From Methanoculleus frigidifontis (GTDB lineage Archaea > Halobacteriota > Methanomicrobia > Methanomicrobiales > Methanoculleaceae), in NCBI RefSeq assembly GCF_030464345.1, contig NZ_VCYH01000004.1, positions 248,001 to 312,000 of the forward strand: 64,000 bases of DNA, given 5' to 3'. Of the stretch, positions 24,218 to 33,393 are shown in pieces. The first letter of the stretch is position 1; each line of letters starts with the position of its first letter. Below the pieces are notes generated by a model that saw only the letters and a program-made list of their open reading frames with translations, did not search any database and was not told the DNA's origin. Position numbers and translations under genes: made by a program.

Positions 24218-25345
24218 CTATACCCGCTGCAGCGACCCCATAAACCGGTTTCGGATCTCCTCCGGGGTGTACGGGACGTTCGGCACCGGTGCGTTCCCCG
24301 GTTTCAGGACGATATGGATGAAGGCGGGTCCCCTCCCCCGCGCCTCCCATGCCTCCCGGATCTCCTCCGGTGTATGGGCTTTGGCGGTGTTCCGGATCCC
24401 AGCGGCGATCGCGAGAAGTTCCATATCCACCTGGCCGTAGGCGCTCGTCGGCTGGTTGCCGGTGCTGCCGAAGGCGCCGTTGTCCAGGCAGACGACGGTG
24501 AGGTTTGCGGGAGCTTCGGCCGCCACTACCGGGAGGACGGCCGAGCCGAGCAGGCTGCCGTCGCCGTCGAGCACCACCACGTCGCGGCCCGACTGCAGCG
24601 CGAGCCCGAGGCCGATCGGCGTCGCCTGGGTGTAGCTCCCGAGCATGTAGAAGTTCTCGGGCCGGTCGCGGGCGGCATAGAGCTCCTTTGAGGGGACGCC
24701 GATGTTCGCAACGACGAGCTCGCCCTCAAGGAGGTCGGCGATCACCCGGATGGCAGCGAACCTCGTCATCCCGGGTTCGCGGATCGTCCGATGGTATTCG
24801 AGTAGGGATTTCCGGCTCCGGGGCGGGAGCGGCGATTCTGCGGGTGTACAGACATCCCCCGGCCCCTCCCAGAAGGACGGCACAATCAGAGCCACGTGCG
24901 GGCGCATCTCGCCGTAGGCATTCTCGATGACGGCGTCGATCAGGCCCGCCTCCGTCTCGTCCCGGATGATGGTGTACGGGATATCGAGCGCGTCGAGCAC
25001 GCCGGGAAGCGCCCGGTTGAACGGGACCTGGGCAGGGATACTCTCGTGGTAGACGCCCCGCCAGCTCGCGAGGATCGGGAGCGGGAGATCGAAGGTCACC
25101 GTCAGGGACATGACGGCGTTTAAGGAGTTGCCGAGCCCCGAGCTCTGCATGTGCAGCGCCGGCCGCCCCCCGGCGAGGGCGAGCCCTGCAGAGATGCCGA
25201 TGCCGTCCTCTTCGCGGGTGAGAACGACGGTGCGCAGCCGCTTCGGAAAGAGAAAGCAGAGATCTTTGGTCTTATCGCAGGGGAGCGATACCACCGTATC
25301 GATTCCCTGGCCGGCGAGCCGGTCGATGACGTGCCGTTCATGCAT
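24218..25345 (-). CDS. comDE: Sulfopyruvate decarboxylase, fused alpha and beta subunits
   Basis: A 375-residue thiamine-diphosphate enzyme that converts sulfopyruvate to sulfoacetaldehyde in coenzyme M synthesis. The N-terminal half (about residues 1-165) is ComD-like: VVSLPCDKTKDL, TREEDGIGISAGLALAGG with the catalytic-type Glu, and MQSSGLGNSLNA. The C-terminal half (about 185-375) is ComE-like: GVPSKELYAARDRPENFYMLGS and the thiamine site LDGDGSLLGSA ending in LDNGAFGSTG. Methanocaldococcus has two separate subunits, so this is a natural fusion as in other Methanomicrobia. It overlaps the end of the cysteate synthase gene by eight bases. Confidence 0.93.
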   Translation of the reverse strand: MHERHVIDRLAGQGIDTVVSLPCDKTKDLCFLFPKRLRTVVLTREEDGIGISAGLALAGGRPALHMQSSGLGNSLNAVMSLTVTFDLPLPILASWRGVYHESIPAQVPFNRALPGVLDALDIPYTIIRDETEAGLIDAVIENAYGEMRPHVALIVPSFWEGPGDVCTPAESPLPPRSRKSLLEYHRTIREPGMTRFAAIRVIADLLEGELVVANIGVPSKELYAARDRPENFYMLGSYTQATPIGLGLALQSGRDVVVLDGDGSLLGSAVLPVVAAEAPANLTVVCLDNGAFGSTGNQPTSAYGQVDMELLAIAAGIRNTAKAHTPEEIREAWEARGRGPAFIHIVLKPGNAPVPNVPYTPEEIRNRFMGSLQRV

Positions 25346-26612
25346 GGGACGCCACCCACCCTGCAATCTCATGCCGCACCGCATCGTCGAGGGACGCACC
25401 GGCAGGGAGGCGGAGGAACGGCTCGATCCGGTGCTGCTCATGATCCTCCCGGACGCGCTCGTAGCCGCCGCCGGTGATGTTGAGGAGAACGCATCGTCCG
25501 GTATCGATCGTGTCCCGTTCGACCGCCTGCACCAGTGACGCGACGCAGACGGCTGCCGCCGGATCGAGGTCGATCCCCTCGGTCTCCGTAAAGAGCGCCC
25601 CGGCAGACCGTGCCTCGTCGTTGGTAGCCGCATACATCCGCCCGCGGGTCGCGACGAGGGCGTCGTAGACGCCGCCCTTTACCCCGTACGGCGGCTCGCG
25701 GTTCGTCAGCACGTCGGCAGAGACCGCCGCGATCGCCTGCCGTGCATCGGGCATATCCTCATGACGGATCCAGTCCCGCCCTGCCTCCCACGCACGCACC
25801 ATCGGGATGAAGGGGACGTTCTGGGAGAGGTGGAGCTCGGGGCGGTGTGTTCCGAACCGCCCGTCGCCGATCAACCGCTCCGCCGCTTCCCACGCGGCAA
25901 TGCCCCCGGTCCCGCTCCCGACCGCCTGGAAGTAGTAGTCGGGCAGCCTGCCGGCGGCCAGCGTGCCGTCGAGCATCGTCGTGCCCATCCCGTCCCGCCG
26001 GGCGACGTTCCGCGCCCCGCCCTCGGGGGTGATCCCGGGGATTGTGGCGATCTCCCTCCCGAGCTGTATGGCATCGGTGTAATCCCCCTCGATCGTGATC
26101 AGGCAGACCGATCCGGCCTCCTCGGTCGTCCAGAGGCGATCGGCGTTCTCCGCCGGGACGACGACGACGACCGGCATCCCGGTCAGCGCCGAGACCTGGC
26201 AGAACGCCCGCCCGGTGTTCCCTGCCGATGCGATCTGGAGGATGCCGCTCCCTTTCTCGCGCAGGCGGAGAACTGTCGGCTGCGCCTCGAGCTCCTTGAA
26301 CGAGCAGGTCAGGATATTGCCTTTTCGTTCCGGCCAGTATCCGGAGAAGGTGACGATGAGATGCTCAAGCCCAAGCTCCCGCGCGAACGCCTCGCTCCGG
26401 TAGGAGACCGGTCCCGCATCCAGCGGAAGCGAGTGCTCCACCGGGAGCCAGTCGATGTAGCGGAACATGCCGGGCAGGTCTTTGATGTCGAGCTGCCGAT
26501 TCCGGTAGTAGGTCCTGACCAGCGCTGTGCACTGCGCAGGGCATTCAAGGGTATAGTGGTCGTCGAACGGCAGCCAGCACCCGAGGCACTGCAGCCGGTA
26601 TTTGTCGTCCAT
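25338..26612 (-). CDS. Cysteate synthase
   Basis: A 424-residue PLP enzyme derived from threonine synthase. It begins with a Cys-rich strand LQCLGCWLPFDDHYTLECPAQC, as threonine synthases do. The candidate PLP lysine lies in NILTCSFKELEA (about residue 105), and ASAGNTGRAFCQVSA is the phosphate-binding or substrate segment. In Methanosarcina the enzyme makes L-cysteate from phosphoserine and sulfite for coenzyme M. The neighbouring comDE gene, which it overlaps, and the absence of comABC here support this over threonine synthase. Transamination of cysteate to sulfopyruvate could be done by the aminotransferase encoded elsewhere. Confidence 0.88.
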   Translation of the reverse strand: MDDKYRLQCLGCWLPFDDHYTLECPAQCTALVRTYYRNRQLDIKDLPGMFRYIDWLPVEHSLPLDAGPVSYRSEAFARELGLEHLIVTFSGYWPERKGNILTCSFKELEAQPTVLRLREKGSGILQIASAGNTGRAFCQVSALTGMPVVVVVPAENADRLWTTEEAGSVCLITIEGDYTDAIQLGREIATIPGITPEGGARNVARRDGMGTTMLDGTLAAGRLPDYYFQAVGSGTGGIAAWEAAERLIGDGRFGTHRPELHLSQNVPFIPMVRAWEAGRDWIRHEDMPDARQAIAAVSADVLTNREPPYGVKGGVYDALVATRGRMYAATNDEARSAGALFTETEGIDLDPAAAVCVASLVQAVERDTIDTGRCVLLNITGGGYERVREDHEQHRIEPFLRLPAGASLDDAVRHEIAGWVASHA

Positions 26613-26618
26613 CTCGTA

Positions 26619-27851
26619 TCATCTCCCGGAGAGGGGAAAATCTCCGCTCAGTATCTTCTCTTTGAGGTCGATGCAGATCTCCTCCGCACGCCTGCGGCTG
26701 GACTGCCGCAGGGTGATCGGGATCTTCCGGCCCCGGAGACGGAGGGAACCGTAGTCGCCCTCACAGGCGCTGCTTGGGCAGACTGTGATACACGTGCCGC
26801 AGTCGATGCAGCGGTTCCGGTCGATGCCTTTTCCTTTCGAAAACGCCCCGGTCGGGCAGGTTTCGGCGGCGAAGCAGACCGAGCAGTCCTCGCACCAGTC
26901 GGGATAGTACTGCACGCACCGGTCTGTCGTCTGCCAGACCGCCCCGTACGAGCCCTCCCCGAGAACCTTCCGGTCGTTGATATCGGCAATCGGGATGGGG
27001 ATCTCCTCGTCGAGGACGCGGAGCGGCGCGAGGCTGCGCTCGTCGAGCACCGGGATGGGCACGGCGATGCTGATGAAGCACTCCGGCGACGCGGAGGTCC
27101 GAAAGCCGCCGAGATACTGCGACCGCATCCCGCATATCTCTGCGCTGATTGAGAGGTTCGGCCTTTCCGGGCTGCTCCGCGTGCCCTCGCCGACGACGAT
27201 CCCGGCGGCTCCGTTCAGGAGGACCGATGCACCCGCACCGAGGGAGAGCCGGGCGGGGTCGTTCTGCAGCGGGTTTATCTCGCCGCAGCCGCTCACCGAG
27301 ACCTCGCGGCACGGGCCGCGGAGCCCCCGCACCGAGAAGATGGTGGAAACCATCGTCGGCCGGCGGTTCACGAAGGCCGTGTAGTTCTTAAACGCGCTCC
27401 GGGTCGTGAACATCCGGGCGAACGGCAGGTCTTCGAGCGTCACCGCCGCCTCGAAGGTCTGGTTCTTCGCCTCCGCCACGACCTCGATCCGGTTTCCGGC
27501 GGCGAGGTCGCGGAGGAGGTGGCCGCCGCCGTAGTCGGAACCCGCATGAGCGGTGCCGGAGACGATGAGATCGACGAGGCCGAGCCGCTCGTTCGGGCAG
27601 GGGCCCGGCAGGCACGGCACGCCGTTCAGCCAGACCTTCTCCGCCCGTTCGAAGCTCCCCGCAGGAGCGACCGGCACCGAGAGGATGGCGGCGGTGCCCG
27701 ACATCACCCCGCAGGTTCCGGTGGTGACGACGTCGACATCGGCCGCAGAGAGCGCCTCCCCCTCCCGGACGAGCGCCTTGAACTCGGCGGCCGTGTAGAC
27801 GACCGCCTCGCCTCGCCGGATCTTCTCCCCAATCTCCTGAACCGTCTTCAT
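26619..27851 (-). CDS. Methanogenesis marker 16 / DUF39 sulfurtransferase with C-terminal ferredoxin domain
   Basis: A 410-residue protein. Residues about 1-310 are the DUF39 domain: VVTTGTCGVMSGTAAIL, VWLNGVPCLPGPCPNERLG and CREVSVSGCGEI carry conserved cysteines. Residues about 320-375 bear two Fe-S clusters: CEDCSVCFAAETCPTGAF and CIDCGTCITVCPSSAC. In Methanosarcina the DUF39 family makes homocysteine from aspartate semialdehyde with sulfide, assisted by a separate ferredoxin; here the ferredoxin is fused. It is the first gene of a three-gene operon, 6 bases ahead of cysteate synthase, so sulfur assimilation into coenzyme M and homocysteine may be coordinated. The start MKTVQEIGEK overlaps a short upstream frame as ATGA. 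Confidence 0.88.
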   Translation of the reverse strand: MKTVQEIGEKIRRGEAVVYTAAEFKALVREGEALSAADVDVVTTGTCGVMSGTAAILSVPVAPAGSFERAEKVWLNGVPCLPGPCPNERLGLVDLIVSGTAHAGSDYGGGHLLRDLAAGNRIEVVAEAKNQTFEAAVTLEDLPFARMFTTRSAFKNYTAFVNRRPTMVSTIFSVRGLRGPCREVSVSGCGEINPLQNDPARLSLGAGASVLLNGAAGIVVGEGTRSSPERPNLSISAEICGMRSQYLGGFRTSASPECFISIAVPIPVLDERSLAPLRVLDEEIPIPIADINDRKVLGEGSYGAVWQTTDRCVQYYPDWCEDCSVCFAAETCPTGAFSKGKGIDRNRCIDCGTCITVCPSSACEGDYGSLRLRGRKIPITLRQSSRRRAEEICIDLKEKILSGDFPLSGR

Positions 27852-28033
27852 AACAACCTGATATCCTCCACCCGCACGTAGAGCCCGCAGGACTTTCCGA
27901 GCACCATATTCACAACCCCCGTATGCGTCAGGTTCATCATGCAGTACCCGGGTGATTCCCGTGAAACCAATGATGTGGTAGCCCTCCACATCCTTAAACT
28001 CTCTGCCCCGGGGTGCCTGCGCCGGTCAGGCAT
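27848..28033 (-). other. Short upstream frame of uncertain reality before the coenzyme M operon
   Basis: A 61-codon frame ends ...GVVNMVLGKSCGLYVRVEDIRLL (second half of the product) and overlaps the DUF39 start as ATGA, the arrangement of a translated upstream gene. The last 30 residues look protein-like. The first half does not, whereas another frame across the first half reads plausibly (EFKDVEGYHIIGFTGITRVLHDE). A frameshift inside a small gene would reconcile them. A separate start MRFLSVDA followed by a stop lies just upstream at about 28025-28051. It may be a broken small gene or a translated leader of the operon. Confidence 0.3.
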
Positions 28034-28100
28034 CGACCGAGAGGAATCTCATTATTCTCGCCTGAAATTTACCAAAAAAGAAATGTTTATCCCAAATAAT

Positions 28101-28114
28101 TCTCCTATAGGAGA
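28101..28114. promoter_or_regulatory. 14-base palindrome at the start of the HTH regulator gene
   Basis: TCTCCTATAGGAGA is a perfect palindrome ending three bases before the ATG at 28118. It contains the only Shine-Dalgarno-like GGAGAG. TTTATCCCAAATAAT at 28086-28100 directly upstream is the likely TATA region. A protein bound here would block both initiation and translation of the regulator, and the site also lies in the divergent control region of the coenzyme M operon. Autoregulation is the obvious guess. Confidence 0.5.
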
Positions 28115-28117
28115 GTA

Positions 28118-28606
28118 ATGTTCTCGAGAAGGATCTTCGAAGTCGAGTTTGCGGCCGCACTCGAGGAGGAGCTGCGGCGCCGGGATATGAGCGTGCGGGA
28201 GCTTGCGGACCGGGCGGAGATCCCGGTCGCAACCCTCTACAAACTGACGGGCGGGAGAGCCGATCCCCGCCTCTCCACAGTGAAGAAGATCGTCGGCGTC
28301 CTCGAACCGCGGGAGCAGAGCTTCATCGCGGTGATCGCCGCACGCTTCCTCCTCGACGACCTCGACAACCGGGAGATCCCGGTCGGCGACCGGCGGTACC
28401 GGATCCGGGGCTATTCGGCGGAGTCGCTCGACGAGTGCATCATCGCCGCCGCCCGGGCGGACAAGGAGGGGGCGCTCGGGATCATCTGCGCACCTATCCT
28501 CGCCACTATCGTCGAGAAGATCGTCGACTGTCCGGTCGCGATCATCAAGCCGCAGCAGCAGACGCTGATGGAAGCGATCGAGACGATCGGGAAGAGGATC
28601 GAGTAG
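28118..28606 (+). CDS. HTH transcriptional regulator with C-terminal effector domain
   Basis: A 162-residue protein. Residues about 10-65 form an XRE-type helix-turn-helix: EEELRRRDMSVRELADRAEI and then VATLYKLTGGRADPRLSTVKKI. Residues about 72-162 are a compact alpha/beta domain with GALGIICAPILATIVEKIVDCPVAI (second strand ending in a conserved Cys) and a terminal helix MEAIETIGKRIE, typical of small archaeal regulators that sense a ligand. It is divergent from the coenzyme M/DUF39 operon and is the best candidate for its regulator. Its last 31 codons are duplicated at 12375-12467. Confidence 0.85.
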   Translation: MFSRRIFEVEFAAALEEELRRRDMSVRELADRAEIPVATLYKLTGGRADPRLSTVKKIVGVLEPREQSFIAVIAARFLLDDLDNREIPVGDRRYRIRGYSAESLDECIIAAARADKEGALGIICAPILATIVEKIVDCPVAIIKPQQQTLMEAIETIGKRIE

Positions 28607-28673
28607 CAGCGGTGCATCGGTACAATTCATCTCCTTTTTCCGTCCGCACCTCCCATGTATCTCATACGATACC

Positions 28674-30452
28674 ATGGTCCCCTGGGAGCTCGTATTCGCC
28701 ATTGTTCCCGGCCTGATCCTCTTCTTCTACGGCATAGAGAACTTCTCCCGTGAGATCCTGGCGGTCGCGAAGGGAAGTTTCAACAGGATTCTCGGCAGAG
28801 TGACGACGCGCCCGGTCGTCGGAGCGCTCCTCGGCGCCGGCGTCACCGCCCTCGTCCAGTCGAGCGCCGCGACGACGATCATCACCATCGGGCTCGTCAA
28901 CGCCGGGACCCTCTCGTTCCTCCAGAGCCTCGGCATCATCATCGGCTCGAACATTGGGACGACCGTCACCGCCCAGCTCGTCGCCTTCAAGATGACGGCC
29001 TTCGGGCAGGTGCTGATCCCGGTCGGCTTTCTCGTCGGGATCTTCGGCGGCCGGTATAAGTTCCTGGGTAAACCCCTCTTCTACTTCGGCCTGGTTCTCT
29101 TCAGCTTAAACCTCGTCTCCACGGCGCTCGCACCCTACCAGAGCGATCCCGAGATCGTCGGGATCATCACGGAGTTCTCGTCGCTTCCGCTCGCCATCCT
29201 GATCGGATTCCTCTTCACCGCCATGGTGCAGTCGAGCTCCGTCACGACCGGCCTCGTCGTCGTTCTCGCCCAGCAGGGGCTGCTCACCCTCCCGCAGGCG
29301 ATCCCGATCCTGCTCGGCGCAAACATCGGATCGACCACGACAACGCTCATTGCCTCCGCCCGGATGAACCTCTACTCCCGGCGTGCCGCGGCGGCTCACT
29401 TCATCTTCAACCTCGGGGGCGTGCTCCTGGTCCTGCCCTTCCTCGTGCCGTTCACCGGCGTCGTGGAGACGATCGGCGGGACCGAGGCGCAGATGGTGGC
29501 GAACGCCCACCTCATCTTCAACCTGATCGCGGCGGCAGTCTTCCTCCTCTTCATCGGACAGTTCAAACGCCTCGTTGAGCGGGCGGTGCCCGGCAGCGAG
29601 CCCGAGATCCTGATGCGGACGCGCTACCTCGAAGACGGCATCCCCGACGATACGCACCTCGGGCTCGAGCTGATCCAGAAGGAGCTTCGGCATGCCCACG
29701 AGATCACGCTCGACCTCTTCCGTGCATCGATGACCTGCCTCGCCACAGGAAGGGAGGCAGACTACCAGATGGTCGAGAAACTCGAGAGCCTGAACGACTA
29801 CCTCGACGAACGGATCGAACAGGCTCTCCGGGCGCTCTCGAAGCGGGCGCTCTCGGGCTCCGGCGCAACCGGGGTGGTCTACCTGGCCAGGATGTCCAAC
29901 GAGATCGAACGGCTCGGGGATCTCGGAGCGGATCTCGGGGAATTCTCCCATAAAGCGTCCAGGGGCGGGAAGGCCGTTCCTGCCGCCCTGATGCAGAGGA
30001 CGGAGAGTATCTACCGGATCCTCGAAGAGAACATCGTTGGGCTCGGAATCTTCTTCCCCGGGATCCTGGACGCGACCGTCGCCGAGCTGCGTGCCCGGGA
30101 CGTCGAACTGCAGCGTGCCATCAACGACCACTACCGCGAACATCTGGTCAGCCTCCGCGTGGAGGGGGATATCGCAGACAGCAGCTTCCTCGAGATTCTT
30201 TCCATCATCGAGGCGGCCAACGCCAAAGTCCGGGACCTGCGCAAACTCGCCGAACAGTACTCACTGCAGAAGAGGAGCGAAAGCTCCTTACCCGGGGTGG
30301 AGAAGCCGTTTGCGCTGGGCGATGCGGTACCCGGAGATAACCTGCAGGGAGTCGCCGATCTCCCGGTCCAGCGCCGCGTCCCCGGAATCGACGTACAGGA
30401 GGGGCGTGGCGGCGAGCTTGGCGGGCGTGGCGACCACGACGAGATTCTGTAA
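28674..30452 (+). CDS. Na/phosphate cotransporter family protein with PhoU-like domain
   Basis: A 592-residue protein. Residues about 1-300 are two inverted sets of membrane helices with the repeated QSSAAT signature of NptA-type transporters: VTALVQSSAATTIITIGLV and FTAMVQSSSVTTGLVVVLA. Residues about 340-540 form a helical PhoU-like cytoplasmic domain. The protein-like sequence ends near EQYSLQKRSES (about residue 537). The last 55 residues (PGVEKPFALGDAV onward) are antisense to the ATP-NAD kinase gene for 165 bases and have no family character. The original stop may have been lost, or the overlap may be natural. Confidence 0.88.
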   Translation: MVPWELVFAIVPGLILFFYGIENFSREILAVAKGSFNRILGRVTTRPVVGALLGAGVTALVQSSAATTIITIGLVNAGTLSFLQSLGIIIGSNIGTTVTAQLVAFKMTAFGQVLIPVGFLVGIFGGRYKFLGKPLFYFGLVLFSLNLVSTALAPYQSDPEIVGIITEFSSLPLAILIGFLFTAMVQSSSVTTGLVVVLAQQGLLTLPQAIPILLGANIGSTTTTLIASARMNLYSRRAAAAHFIFNLGGVLLVLPFLVPFTGVVETIGGTEAQMVANAHLIFNLIAAAVFLLFIGQFKRLVERAVPGSEPEILMRTRYLEDGIPDDTHLGLELIQKELRHAHEITLDLFRASMTCLATGREADYQMVEKLESLNDYLDERIEQALRALSKRALSGSGATGVVYLARMSNEIERLGDLGADLGEFSHKASRGGKAVPAALMQRTESIYRILEENIVGLGIFFPGILDATVAELRARDVELQRAINDHYREHLVSLRVEGDIADSSFLEILSIIEAANAKVRDLRKLAEQYSLQKRSESSLPGVEKPFALGDAVPGDNLQGVADLPVQRRVPGIDVQEGRGGELGGRGDHDEIL

Positions 30453-31388
30453 CCCGGCCTTCCGGAGCACCGCCGGGCTTATCTGCTGGTTCCCCCGCCC
30501 GAGGACGAAACCCTGGGCGCCGATGGGGCTGACGACGATCTTTGCACGCGGATAGTCATCGAGGAGAGAGAGCAGCGTCCGCTCGTCGGCGTCGCGGGCG
30601 ACGATTTTCCCGTCCCGGACGACGTCGATGCCGAGAAGCGTCGGCACAAGATCCATCCGCTCCAGGATCCGCGCCGTCGTGCTCCCGGCGCCGATGACGT
30701 ACAGCGTCTCCGGCAGCATGATCTCGGTAATGAACGCAGCGATCTCGTCCTTCGCCCGCTCCTCGTCCTGCTGCTCGAAGACCTGCTTTCCGCCCTGGAT
30801 CCGCTCAGGGATAGAGGGGACGCAGGCATAGCCGTAGAGCCGGGCGGCAAGGTGCCCCGAGCGGTAGGCCTCCTCGTCGATGTCCATCACCTCGGCGTCC
30901 CGGCACCCGGCCTCGCCCGCCCGCCGGACGAGCTCCGCCGCCGCCGGCGGGTTGACCGCGAAGACCGCCGAGTACATCTTCACCCCGGCCGGAATCCCGA
31001 GGACCGGCACCTCGCGGCCTACGGCGTCGTAAACGTCCCTGGCCGTCCCGTCGCCGCCGCAGAAGAGGATCAGGCGGACCCCCGCGTCGAGGAACGCCCG
31101 GGCGGCGGTGCGGGTGTCGGCGGCGGTGGTGGGCTCGCCCGGCCGGTGAAGGACGGTATATTCGGTGATGCCCACGCTCCGCAGGATATCCTCGCCCATC
31201 GCTCCGGCGCAGGTGACGAACTCGATACCGTCGCCCCGGAGAAGGGCGAGGGTCCCCGCCGCCCGATCGCAGGCGTGCGGGATCGCCCCGCGCCGGAGAG
31301 CCTCCGTAAACTGCCCGTCCGTTCCCTTCAGCCCGACGGCGCCGCCCATCCCGGCGATGGGGTTTACCAGGAATCCGATCCGCCGCAT
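30288..31388 (-). CDS. ATP-NAD kinase family protein
   Basis: A 366-residue protein. The N-terminal RRIGFLVNPIAGMGGAVGLKG and ILFCGGDGTARDVYDAV (GGDG motif, about residues 110-125) are the nucleotide-binding features of the NAD kinase/diacylglycerol kinase fold. VPVLGIPAGVKMYSAVFA and GSTTARILE follow, as in the AcoX-like subgroup annotated as ATP-NAD kinase family. Whether it phosphorylates NAD is untested for this subgroup. The start overlaps the trpA stop by one base (TAATG), so it is the last gene transcribed from the trp operon, and its end overlaps the Na/Pi transporter gene by 165 bases. Confidence 0.85.
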   Translation of the reverse strand: MRRIGFLVNPIAGMGGAVGLKGTDGQFTEALRRGAIPHACDRAAGTLALLRGDGIEFVTCAGAMGEDILRSVGITEYTVLHRPGEPTTAADTRTAARAFLDAGVRLILFCGGDGTARDVYDAVGREVPVLGIPAGVKMYSAVFAVNPPAAAELVRRAGEAGCRDAEVMDIDEEAYRSGHLAARLYGYACVPSIPERIQGGKQVFEQQDEERAKDEIAAFITEIMLPETLYVIGAGSTTARILERMDLVPTLLGIDVVRDGKIVARDADERTLLSLLDDYPRAKIVVSPIGAQGFVLGRGNQQISPAVLRKAGLQNLVVVATPAKLAATPLLYVDSGDAALDREIGDSLQVISGYRIAQRKRLLHPG

Positions 31389-32224
31389 TATCCCTCTATG
31401 CTTTCCCGTCCGGGTATATCAGGCTCGCGTTCGGGAACGAGCACACGCAGCATTGCTCCAATGGCGGTGCGGAGGGCATCGTGCATTCCTGCCTCGTCGC
31501 CGAGGCGCTCCTCGACGAGCCTGACGAGCGCACTCCCTACTATGACGCCGTCCGCACCGGCGGCAACGACCGCCCGGACGTGTTCGGGGCTTGAGATCCC
31601 AAACCCCACCGCGAGCGGGAGAGCGGTGCCCTCCCGCACCGCGCCGACCAGCCCGGCGATATCCGGGGAGAGCCGGTCGCGTTCGCCGGTAACCCCTTCG
31701 AGCGAGATGAGGTAGACGAACCCGGAAGCGTCCCGGAGGATCGCACGCCTGCGCTCCGGCGAGGTCGTCGGGGCGATGAGGGCGATCCGGTCTATCCCGT
31801 GCCGTCTCGCGGCCGGCGCAGCCTCGTCCGACTCCTCGACCGGGAGATCGACGATCAGGACGCCGTCGGCACCGGCAGCGGCGGCATCTGCAAAGAACCG
31901 ATCCGCCCCCCGGCGGTAGATGATGTTGTAGTAGGTGAAGAGGACGATCGGCAGATCCGGCGCGTACTCCCTGACCTGCCGGACGAGGGCGAATACGGCG
32001 TCCGGCGTGGTGCCTGCCTCAAGGGCGCGGACATGCGCCCGCTCTATCATGGGGCCGTCCGCTACGGGGTCTGCGTAGGGGACGGCAACTTCAAGGAGGT
32101 CGACGCCGGCATCGATCATGGTTTTCGCCACCCGCAGCGACGTCTCGCCGTCCGGGTCTCCGGCGACGGCAAAGCCAATGAAGACCGGGTTTTTCCGGGC
32201 AAATAACTCTGCGATCCGGCTCAT
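31388..32224 (-). CDS. trpA: Tryptophan synthase alpha subunit
   Basis: A 278-residue TIM barrel that splits indole-3-glycerol phosphate to indole. The catalytic Glu and Asp lie in [21 protein letters not shown] (Glu of LLE and Asp of YADP), and [24 protein letters not shown] and GVIVGSALV are conserved barrel segments. It follows trpB with ATGA overlap, the usual order for the complex-forming pair. Confidence 0.96.
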   Translation of the reverse strand: MSRIAELFARKNPVFIGFAVAGDPDGETSLRVAKTMIDAGVDLLEVAVPYADPVADGPMIERAHVRALEAGTTPDAVFALVRQVREYAPDLPIVLFTYYNIIYRRGADRFFADAAAAGADGVLIVDLPVEESDEAAPAARRHGIDRIALIAPTTSPERRRAILRDASGFVYLISLEGVTGERDRLSPDIAGLVGAVREGTALPLAVGFGISSPEHVRAVVAAGADGVIVGSALVRLVEERLGDEAGMHDALRTAIGAMLRVLVPEREPDIPGRESIEG

Positions 32225-33393
32225 GCCGCACCCCCGCGGATCTGTGCGACGTCGGCGACGTCCTTGTCGCCCCTTCCCGAGAGGTTGACGACGAGGATGC
32301 CGTCCCGGTCGAGGTCGCCCGCGCTCCGGAGAGCGTAGGCGACCGCATGGGCGGACTCGAGCGCCGGGATGATCCCCTCGGCACGGGAGAGATAGCGGAA
32401 AGCCGCGAGCGCTTCGGCATCGGTGACCGCCTCGTAGCGGACCCTTCCCGTATCTTTCAGCATGGCGTGCTCAGGACCCACGGAGGGGTGGTCGAGACCT
32501 GCGGCAACGGAGTGCGTCTCGAGCGCCTGGCCGTCGGCGTCCTGGAGGAGGTAGGAGAGCGCCCCCTGGAAGACCCCGACCGAGCCGGCGGAGAGCGACG
32601 CTCCGTGCCGGGGAGTGTCGAGTCCCGCACCGCCGGCCTCCACGCCGACGAGCGCCACGTCGTCGTCCACGAACGGGGAGAAGATGCCGATCGCGTTCGA
32701 ACCCCCGCCGACGCATGCGACGACGGTATCGGGGAGCCGTCCTTCACGTTCGAGCACCTGGCGTCTCGCCTCCTCGCCGATGACCGACTGGAAGTCCCTG
32801 ACAATCCGGGGGAAGGGGTGCGGGCCGACGCAAGAGCCGAGCAGGTAATGGGTACTGCCAAGGTTTGTCACCCAGTCGCGCATTGCTGCGTTGATTGCAT
32901 CCTTAAGAGTCCGCGTTCCGGACGCAACCGGGATGACACGGGCTCCGAGGAGTTCCATCCGGAAGGCGTTCAGCGCCTGCCGCCGGGTATCCACCTCGCC
33001 CATGTAGACGTCGACGGGAAGGCCGAGGGCCGCGCCCGCGATCGCCGTCGCCACGCCGTGCTGCCCGGCGCCGGTCTCGGCGATAAGCCGGCGTTTTCCC
33101 ATGAACTTCGCCATCAGTGCCTGGCCGAGGGTATTGTTCAGCTTATGCGCACCGCCGTGGAGGAGATCCTCGCGTTTGAGATAGACACGGCAGCCGAGCT
33201 CGCGGGAGATGTTCGTGCAGTAGGTGAGCGGCGTCTCCCGGCCGGCATACTCACGCAGGTACCAATCGAGCCTGCGAGAGAACTCAGGGTCGGCAGAGAT
33301 CCGCCGGTAGGTCTCCTCAAGCTCGATCAATGCGCTCATCAGCGTCTCGGGCATGTACTGCCCGCCGTATACTCCGTATCGTCCTGCTTTCAT
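32221..33393 (-). CDS. trpB: Tryptophan synthase beta subunit (TrpB1 type)
   Basis: A 390-residue PLP enzyme that joins indole and serine. The PLP lysine lies in [18 protein letters not shown] (about residue 84), [13 protein letters not shown] is the substrate loop with the conserved Glu, and [12 protein letters not shown] binds the phosphate. The frame is open upstream, but the conserved protein begins [18 protein letters not shown] at 33393. The gene overlaps trpF at one end and trpA at the other. It is the classical form that partners TrpA; a second, TrpB2-type enzyme is encoded at the front of the operon. Confidence 0.96.
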   Translation of the reverse strand: MKAGRYGVYGGQYMPETLMSALIELEETYRRISADPEFSRRLDWYLREYAGRETPLTYCTNISRELGCRVYLKREDLLHGGAHKLNNTLGQALMAKFMGKRRLIAETGAGQHGVATAIAGAALGLPVDVYMGEVDTRRQALNAFRMELLGARVIPVASGTRTLKDAINAAMRDWVTNLGSTHYLLGSCVGPHPFPRIVRDFQSVIGEEARRQVLEREGRLPDTVVACVGGGSNAIGIFSPFVDDDVALVGVEAGGAGLDTPRHGASLSAGSVGVFQGALSYLLQDADGQALETHSVAAGLDHPSVGPEHAMLKDTGRVRYEAVTDAEALAAFRYLSRAEGIIPALESAHAVAYALRSAGDLDRDGILVVNLSGRGDKDVADVAQIRGGAA

